Shown here piece by piece: positions 56,106 through 64,000 of a stretch of 64,000 nucleotides of DNA. Position 1 is the first letter of the stretch; each line of letters opens with the position of its first letter. Below the pieces are notes generated by a model that saw only the letters and a list, made by a program, of their open reading frames with translations, made no database searches and was not told where the DNA came from. Source of the DNA: Symsagittifera roscoffensis (Eukaryota; Xenacoelomorpha; Acoela; Convolutidae); assembly GCF_963678635.1 (NCBI RefSeq), contig NC_087071.1, positions 14,858,864 through 14,922,863 on the forward strand, in the 5' to 3' direction. A program made the translations under genes and the position numbers.

Positions 56106-57404
56106 TTTATATGGAGAGTTATTGTATACATGTAATCAAAATACATCTGAAGTTGTATTTTTCATGTATTTGATGGACGAGAGTGTCACTCGGAAAAACT
56201 TATGGATTGACTTGAATTCAAGGTCTGACATAAATAATCGTTGTTTGCTTTGTTTCATATTATATTGGTGGAGTTGGCTTATCGAAAAGTTATTTATATA
56301 TATATATATCCTGCTAGTGGTTTCGTTTTCGTTCTTGATTATATATAGGGTAGAATTTGAAGAAAAATGGTAGTTAATTATTTAAAAAATGTAAGTGATG
56401 TTTTTTTCACTCTTCTATATTTGTCTTTTTTTTGTATTTTGCTGTTTAAAACAATAATAGTGGGAATATATTTAGTAATAAATGGTATTCCAACGATAAC
56501 GTGTTTTATATCTGTGATATGGAAGTTTTGTTGGAATGGTTTAGTTAAAAACTTATTCCGTTCAATTTTTCGAGGGGGAACATGGAATAGTTGGACTTTT
56601 CCAAAATTTGTTAAACTTGATTCTTGTGCTGTAGCTAATCCGCTTGATGTTTTTGAGGGTATTAGTTTTGGATGAAGGGTTTGTATTTCACTCCTTGTGG
56701 GAATGTTTATTATATTTGATACTGCTCTTGAGTCTAATAAAAAATCAATTTCAAGGTCTGGTTTTGAAAATCATTGCTTTTTGGACTGTCTAAGAGAAGT
56801 GGGGTTGTCCAAATTTTTTTATTGGGTCGTTGTATTTTATTTGATGTGTTCTGATAAAAATTACTTGCGCTTGAACTTCCTTTAAAATCTTGTTCAGTAT
56901 AGTCTATTGTTGCTTGAATATAATTAGGGTTTTGGAAATAATATTCATTGTTTTGGTATTAAATCGATTCTATTGGTATTTCGTATTCAAATTTCGATCT
57001 GAAGCACGTTTATTGAAAATGTATTTTCTGTCTCGCTTTCATCGCCTGTAGATTCGCAATTTATGTTTTTCAGTTGTAATTTTGTGTTTTCTGTGTTATC
57101 GATACCAGGAGGGTCTGATTGAGTTTCTTCAGTTGATTGTACTTCAGTCTTTGATGCTTAGGTGTACTACTCCTATAGTTTTGTTGTGAATTTTGGTATT
57201 GTGTATTATTCTTTGTGGTGATTGGGAATGATTTCTTTGTCAATTTGGATAGTTTGAATTTCGATTCTGTGACTTGTCAAGTGATCAATTATGATAATTT
57301 TGATAGTTTGATTTTTTATAGTTTGATCTGTTGTTTGAATAGTCTCGTGATCTGTTATTTTGATATTGTCTGTTCCTATGATTTGAATAGTTTCTGTTCC
57401 TATT

Positions 57405-58110
57405 CTATGAGGAATTTCTAGAACAATTGCTTGAACAAAATTTGTTCCGGGGGTTTGAGTTTGAACGATTTCTGATATAGTTTGAGTAGTTGCTTCTATA
57501 TGAGTTTGATCTTGAATAGTTATATCGATATTGGTTGTTCTGACTCTTTGATCGACTGTATCTATTTTGTGACAAATTTCGTATATTTCTTTGGTTTGGA
57601 GATCTTCCTCGATAATTATATCTGTAAGGTGATTGTTGTTTAGAGGTATTATAGTTATCAGGAAGTGGTTTCCCTGAACTATTGTTACTATGAATGTTTT
57701 TGTTTGGTAAATTTTGGTCTTTTTTCATATATTGGTAACTGATTTATTTGGTTCTCTTTGTTTTTGTGGTTTGTTTTGGTTATCTTGTTGTTTTTGTCTA
57801 CCTTCAGCAATGTTGTGTCCAAATCTACGGCAATAGCTAAACCATTTTTTAATGATGTTTTGCTTTTAAAATTTGGGTTGTTCTCGTAGATATTTAAAAT
57901 TTGAGTGATTTTTGCAGCTAATTCAGTTTCAGAGTCATGAATATTGTTTATTTGTCAAGTAGTACTTTCAAGGTTGTTTACTTATTGTAATTTTAAGTTT
58001 TCTGTTTCTTCCAATTTCTTGTGGATTTGGCTTGTTCTAGTTTATCTACTAGCTTTCTGAACTCTACATCGGGTTCTCGAATTGAAGATGGATGTGATAG
58101 TAGTAGAAGA
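57405..58110 (-). pseudogene. gag-like copy 2
   Basis: 107-codon Asn/Arg/Ser-rich frame (57,405-57,728) matching 51,092-51,415, preceded by the helical part. In the zinc-knuckle remnant the first Cys is Trp (TGG near 57,842), so it is more degraded than in unit 1. The protease remnant of this unit is at about 56,700-56,760. Confidence 0.6.
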
Positions 58111-59690
58111 GTGAGAAGAAGTGGGGGGAGGGGTGGTTTATGACCCCCAGGTTTTAAGATAGGGAATAGACCATCCGGTCATCCAGCTATGTATTAAGAT
58201 AGGGTATAGAGTCTACAGTATATAAGGATAGGGAATGGGATTACCAATGGTAAGGTTTTATGGTTTGTGTGATGGTAAGATAATGGTTAGAAAAACAAAA
58301 AAATTTTGGATTTTGTGTAAAAGTGTCTAGTTGTTTCGCAAAATCTCGGCGCGCGTTATCTAATTGTTAAATTTTACTGGTTAATTACGTGTAGATTGTG
58401 TAATGAAGATCTTTTAATTAGATTTTTGGTACATGGTAAGTTTCAGATGGTGAGATGGTAAGTTTTGAAAAAATTTAGGCACCCGAAATTTTTGAGCTCG
58501 TTTTTTGCCAATACTAGCGTTTCTTAACCAACTTCTACAATTTGTGATATGTAAGGCCTAACTTGTCTTACAAAAATTCGGTATGGTAAGTTTCAGAAGG
58601 TAAGTTCCAGGAAATTTTAAGAAATTTTCTTAAGCTTTACTTGCAAATACATTTTTATCTTGAAAAACATTTTGATCTTAAAAAATCTAAAAAAATTTTT
58701 TTTGGATGGTAAGTTTCAGATGGTAACTTTCGATTTAAAGTATGAGATCATAAACTAATAATTCAAAAAAAAATTCTTTTCTTGAAAGAATCTTTTAAAC
58801 TCTTTAGATTTATATTCCCTCTTAGGGAAAATTGTCAAGAGAGGATTATCTTTGACAGGTTAATTATTCCGCTCCACGGGATAACAGGAGAATCTTGACA
58901 GCTCCTCGTGGTTGATTACTTTTGTATCCCACTTAATGTTTTATTCCCCAGGTTATCTGGAGAACGGATGACAGCTTAATTACACTTATTAATTTTATGA
59001 CTTATTTTTATCTTTTTTCACATAATTATCCCACGATCATATGACAGATACATATTAGCAGTTCCCCACATAGTTAATGAAGCGCGAGTTACTTTCTTGA
59101 GAGAATAAACTCTTAAGTTTTCATAAAAAATTGATATACATTCAATCAAAATTGCATGAACTTTTCATTGGAACTAAGATAAAATTATGCAAAAGTTTTT
59201 AAGTTTCGACCAATCAGATGTTTTTATCTTGTTCTTATTTTTACCTCAACTGTTTTATTTGTTCTGTCATATTTCTTGCTACGATTCATTTCATTTCTCT
59301 TTTATCACTTTGTCTTTAATCATTAAAAAAAATCTTTGAAATTTCCAAATTTTCCAAAAAAATTATTATCCAAATTTGTCAATTGCTCTGCCACGGTAAA
59401 ACTTTAGACTGAGAAAAATGTAGTATCAAAGTTTTTTTGTGTCTGATATTTTTGTACAAAAAATTTCCCATCTTTCTCAGAGTAAACTTTTAGAAGTTGG
59501 TTACAATTTTCGTAAATTTATCTACTCTATCGTTAATTGGGGGACTACAACATCCATATTCCACCATCATTCTCCGTATTTCATCAAAAGGTTAGTTACT
59601 AAGATGCTTTTTGTGAGAAAATTAAGGAATTTAAAGAGTTAAATTACATAAATAATCAAACAATTCAGGACATCGTATAGTAAAATTACT
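58111..59690. other. non-coding region upstream of gag, unit 2
   Basis: Same content and order as 51,841-53,399, including the GGTAAGT cluster. Differs by scattered substitutions and a deletion of about 14 bp near 59,490 relative to 53,180-53,205. Confidence 0.6.
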
Positions 59691-62396
59691 GCTAAATGCG
59701 TCGACTATGACCATTATAAATGAGTTTCCTTCTGAAGAATGTGATATTGGTCCTCTTGTATCGAATGAAATTCTGTGACTATAACTCAAACTTAGTCTTT
59801 TAAAATCTTGTTTTTCTGCAATTTGTTTTTGATGTGGATATGGTTTATTTAGTTGGCATCTTATGCAATCGTTGCATAATACTTTGATCCTAATTGGTGC
59901 ACTAGAGAAGTAAAAGTTTTGGATAAAAATTGAGTATTTTTTTTCTCATCCTGTATGTCCTTTAGTGTTTAAGGAACGTGAATTGTGAAATTCTAGAAGT
60001 ATCATACTTAAAGGTGAAGAGGGTACTTTGAGATCAGATGTTTGGTCTTCTAAAATATCTATGTTTTCATATATGGATGTATTTTTGAATTTTCTAAAGT
60101 ATCTAAGAAGTGTTTTGTTTCCTAGAAATGTGATGTCGGCTTTTATGCGCTTGGTTTTATATTTGTGCCAAAAATTAAATTGTGTAATGACTGAATCATA
60201 GGTCTGATATTTTTGTAATAATTTAATTCAAGTGTTAATTTCTCTGTAGTCGGCAGAAAGGTATTTTCAATTTCTGTTTTCGAGAAAGGTATGTTATCTG
60301 GAGGTTCAATGAGGTTGAAGACTTGATTTATCGTGTGTTTTAAAATGATGTCTGGAGATCCTGATAATTTTATATTATCGGTTAAGTTTTCTTTTTCTAT
60401 TAAAGGGAATAGGTCTGTACTATATATGTTAGTCTGAGTGGTTTTTGTTGTGTATTGTTTTTGATCCAAGAAGTATATGGTATCGGTTTAAATGTAGAGT
60501 TTCCTAGTAGATCTACTTCGTAGTGATTATTTTGACAATCTAAACATAAAAGAAAGTGTTGTAAGTTATTTATTTGTGCTTGTTCATTGTCAGTTTTTAC
60601 TGCGTATTTGCATTCTAACCGTGATGCGATTCCGACTTTTGCAAGAAAAAAATCAATATTTTGTGGTTTTTCTACTGTTGTTTTTCTTGTTAATAATTCC
60701 GATGGTGTATTTCTCCTGAGTGTGTCTGGTAGTCCAAAATTTTTCCCTATTCTCCAATTTCTATGCAAGTTTGGGAATTTCATTAAAATTAATTGAAATT
60801 CATAAATTCTCTGGTTTGGATTTGATTATCAACTATTATAGGTTTATGGTCTGTAAAAAGAACTGTTAGATGTTTTGATTCAAGTATTAAAAATTCATAT
60901 TCTTTGAGAGTGTATATTACAACTGTGCATTCTCTCATAAATTTAGCGAGTCTAAGTTCAGCCTGTGTAAATAGTCTTGAGTTTGCTGAAATGCGATTCA
61001 TTTTATTTGTTCCATTGTGAGATTATAATAATGCTGCTCCGATGCCCAAATTGGAGGCGTCGCAAATAGCATAAATTGGTTTGTCTGATTCTGAAATAGT
61101 ATTTGATATTTGATCGGTGAGGAGTGTTTTAATTTCTTCAAATCGTTTTTGATGTTCTGTTGTGCACTCAAAATTGTTTTGTTGCCTAAGCATGTTATAA
61201 AATGGTTTTAAATATAGTTGCATTTCATAGACCTATTTACTTAATTAGTTAAGCATTCCTAAGAATTCATATATTCTCTTTTTATTTAATGGAGGCTGAA
61301 GTTTTAGAATTGCATCTATGCGGGAATTTTATAGAGTTATCGTGTTTCCTTGTATAATATGTCCAAGGAATTTTACACGAGTGAGAAAAAATTGTGATTT
61401 ATCCGGGGCTGCTTTCATGTTTTCTTTAAGTAATTTTTAGTGACACTTTTCTAAGACAATGAACATTTCGCTTTTTGTCTGCGATTGCATGAAAACATCG
61501 TTTAAAAACGTTATGAAGTTTTAACTAAGTATGAGTGGTCGAACGTTTTTACTCATAAATGCTGAGAAGGCTGCTGGTCCTATGGAGAATCCATAGAATA
61601 GTCTATTGAATTCATATTGTTGGTTTCCAATCACGAATTGTGTTATTCGTCGTGATTGTTCATCTAGTTGATATTGGTTGTATGCGCTGTTCATGTCAGC
61701 TGTTGTCAAGTATTTGCCGTTTATTTTTGCGAGAATTGATTGATTTGGTTCTATGGGCCATTTACATTTAAATTCATTGATGAGGGAATTAGGATATCTT
61801 GAGTCTAAAATGATTTTCATTGATTCTCCTTTAGCTAAAATAATCACGGGATTATGAATGTGTTTCCTTTTGGCTGTTCTTCCTAATTTACTGGTGAAAT
61901 AATTTCATTTTGTTCTAGTATGTCTTGTAATCTATTGACTTAATGTTGCAGATGATTTGGAATTTTACTTGCTCCTTGGTTTTTGAAAATTTCTTCAGGA
62001 TCAGAGGCAAGTGTAGTGGTGAATTTACTTTTCCAACATCAATTTTAGATGTTGCGTAAACCATTGGGTATTTCAGTTGTAGTTCGGCTAGTTGTTCAAA
62101 TTCTTTTTGTGTAATTTGGGAGTGTTGAAAATTGAACACTGTAAGCAATTTTGTTGTTCTGTGGTGAGTTTTGATATCTGAAATCTTGGTTTAAAACAAG
62201 GTGTTTTTGTGAAACAGTCTATCTTTCGCTTTTCATTAATTCTTATAATATTTATTGATAATTCTTCATTAAGAATTGGTGATTGACATATATCTAGTAA
62301 TTTTAAAATTTTATTTACCCTATATGATATTTCTTTTGTGGGAGAACTTGTTCCATTAGTTTCACAATAACCTAGAAGTCCTAGAGTTAATTTCAT
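59691..62396 (-). pseudogene. pol copy 3: truncated integrase, RNase H, RT
   Basis: Equivalent to 53,400-56,105 with the same cut integrase. RNase H at 60,789-61,223, RT at 61,521-61,847 with the same following stop and FLND, connector at 61,915-62,396. Plus-strand and minus-strand frames keep the lengths seen in unit 2. Confidence 0.85.
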
Positions 62397-63671
62397 TTTA
62401 TATGGAGAGTTATTGTATACATGTAATCAAAATACATCTGAAGTTGTATTTTTCATGTATTTGATGGACGAGAGTGTCACTCGGAAAAACTTATGGATTG
62501 ACTTGAATTCAAGGTCTGACATAAATAATCGTTGTTTTTTGTTTCATATTATAGTGGTGGAGTTGGCTTTTCGAAAAGTTATTTATATTACGTTTTTGTT
62601 CTTGATTATATATAGGGTAGAATTTGAAGAAAAATGGTAGTTAATTATTTAAAAAATATAAGTGATGTTTTTTTTACTCTTCTATGTTTGTCTTTTATTT
62701 GTATTTTGCTGTTTAAAACAATAATAGTGGGAATATATTTAGTAATAAATGGTATTCCAACGATAACGTGTTTTATCTCTGTGATATGGAAAGTTTGTTG
62801 GAATGGTTTAGTTAAAACCTTATTCTGTTCGATTTTTCGAGGGGGAACAAGGAATAGTTGGATTTTTCCAAAATTTGTTAAACTTGATTCTTGTGCTGTA
62901 GCTAATCCGCTTGATGTTTTTGAGGGTATTAGTTTTGGATAAAGGGTTTGTATTTCACTCCTTGTGGGAATGTTTATTATATTTGATACTGCTCTTGAGT
63001 CTAGTAAAAAATCAATTTCAAGGTCTGGTTTTGAAAATCATTGCTTTTTGGACTGTCTAAGAGAAGTGGGGTTGTCCAATTTTTTTTATTGGGTCGTTGT
63101 ATTTTATTTGATGTGTTCTGATAAAAATTACTTGCGCTTGAACTTCCTTTAAAATCTTGTTCGGTATAGTCTATTGTTGCTTGAATATAATTAGGGTTTT
63201 GGAAATAATATTCATTGTTTTGGTATTGAATCGATTCTATTGGTATTTCGTATTCAAATTTCGATCTGAAGCACGTTTATTGAAAATGTATTTTCTGTCT
63301 CGCTTTCATCGCCTGTAGATTCGCAATTTATGTTTTTCAGTTGTAATTTTGTGTTTTCTGTGTTATCGATACCAGGAGGGTCTGATTGAGTTTCTTCAGT
63401 TGATTGTACTTCAGTCTTTGATGCTTAGGTGTACTACTCCTATAGTTTCGTTGTGAATTTTGGTATTGTGTATTATTCTTTGTGGTGATTGGGAATGATT
63501 TCTTTGTCAATTTGGATAGTTTGAGTTTCGATTCTGTGACTTGTCAAGTGATCAATTATGATAATTTTGATAGTTTGATTTTTTATAGTTTGGTATGTTG
63601 TTTGAATAGTCTAGTGATCTGTTATTTTGATATTGCCTGTTCCTATGATTTGAATAGTTTCTGTTCCTGTT

Positions 63672-63995
63672 CTATGAGGAATTTCTAGAACAATTGCTTG
63701 AACAGAATTTGTTCCGGGGGTTTGAGTTTGAACGATTTCTGATATAGTTTGAGTAGTTGCTTCTATATGAGTTTGATCTTGAATAGTTATATCGATATTG
63801 GTTGTTCTGACTCTTTGATCGACTGTATCTATTTTGTGACAAATTTCGTATATTTCTTTGGTTTGGAGATCTTCCTCGATTATTATATCTGTAAGGTGAT
63901 TGTTGTTTAGAGGTATTATAGTTATCAGGAAGTGGTTTCCCTGAACTATTGTTACTATGAATGTTTTTGTTTGGTAAATTTTGGTCTTTTTTCAT
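63672..63995 (-). pseudogene. gag-like copy 3, cut by the window end
   Basis: 107-codon Asn/Arg/Ser-rich frame, again matching the other two units; its upstream helical part lies beyond 64,000. The protease remnant is at about 62,965-63,025. A (TA)n stretch present at 49,979 and 56,294 is deleted in this unit near 62,588. Confidence 0.6.
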
Positions 63996-64000
63996 ATATT

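Larger units (their letters stand above)
47086..64000. repeat. 6.3-kb tandem repeat, three units (third cut by window end)
   Basis: The phrase CTAAATGCGTCGACTATGAC begins each unit at 47,087, 53,401 and 59,692, giving spacings of 6,314 and 6,291 bp. Each unit runs from mid-integrase through RNase H, RT, protease and gag to about 1.5 kb upstream of gag, and the next unit starts again mid-integrase. The junctions (AAATTACT-G-CTAAATGCG at 53,400 and 59,691) are identical, with 1 bp shared with the original flank. Units 2 and 3 share variants absent from unit 1 (for example TACTATATATGTTAG at 54,126 and 60,417), so they are the closer pair. Confidence 0.95.

Noticed and set aside
1-64000. CRISPR arrays, rRNA genes, bacterial operons or Shine-Dalgarno sites
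   Set aside because: No short regularly spaced repeats with unique spacers, no rRNA core sequences and no operon-like gene packing. The window is eukaryotic.

Overview
The window is AT-rich eukaryotic DNA, almost certainly from an invertebrate animal. The signs are spliced-looking exons with T-rich acceptors, AATAAA signals, jockey/CR1-type LINE reverse transcriptase, hAT-type MITEs with 8-bp target duplications, and a Ty3/gypsy-type element followed by an envelope-like gene. Nothing fixes the species. Most of the window is repeats and decayed mobile or virus-like genes. Few ordinary host genes can be supported.

Region by region. 1-2.5 kb (+) holds short exon-like stretches, including a terminal exon ending at 305 with a poly(A) signal and another ending at 2,488. 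2.5-6.1 kb is mostly unassigned apart from an hAT MITE with an intact 8-bp duplication (4,499-4,880). 6.1-22.5 kb is a nested repeat landscape: a near-identical 1,436-bp tandem duplication (6,361-9,232); six copies of a 1.4-kb repeat (family A) carrying a decayed plus-strand reading frame of unknown function; a 3.4-kb block (family B) present twice and carrying the same LINE RT fragment; and three copies of a C2H2 zinc-finger N-terminus, two minus and one plus. The plus copy continues into a decayed family-B DNA polymerase (exonuclease DxE motif near 22,489, motif A near 23,525), so the complex probably descends from a Polinton/Maverick-like or related DNA element.

22.5-34 kb has a heat-shock-element-like cluster (25.73-25.95 kb), an unrecognised decayed coding stretch (26.2-27.4 kb), a plus-strand fragment related to the envelope-like gene at 42 kb (27.73-27.92 kb), several MITEs, a 230-bp foldback, a second hAT MITE with a perfect duplication, a 374-codon exon resembling the C-terminal half of a superfamily-1-type helicase/NTPase (31,263-32,385, minus), and a 15-16-bp minisatellite. 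34.4-37.1 kb is a nearly full-length but broken LINE on the minus strand.

39.5-64 kb is a minus-strand retroelement: gag-like, protease, RT, RNase H, integrase, then a disordered proline-rich ORF, an envelope-like glycoprotein and one more ORF. The part from mid-integrase through gag and 1.5 kb of upstream DNA is tandemly repeated at 6.3-kb intervals (units at 47,086, 53,400 and 59,691; the third runs off the window). All three units share the same inactivating lesions, including YxDD changed to FLND and a stop just before it, so the repetition came from DNA-level duplication of a dead element. No flanking LTR pair was recognised.
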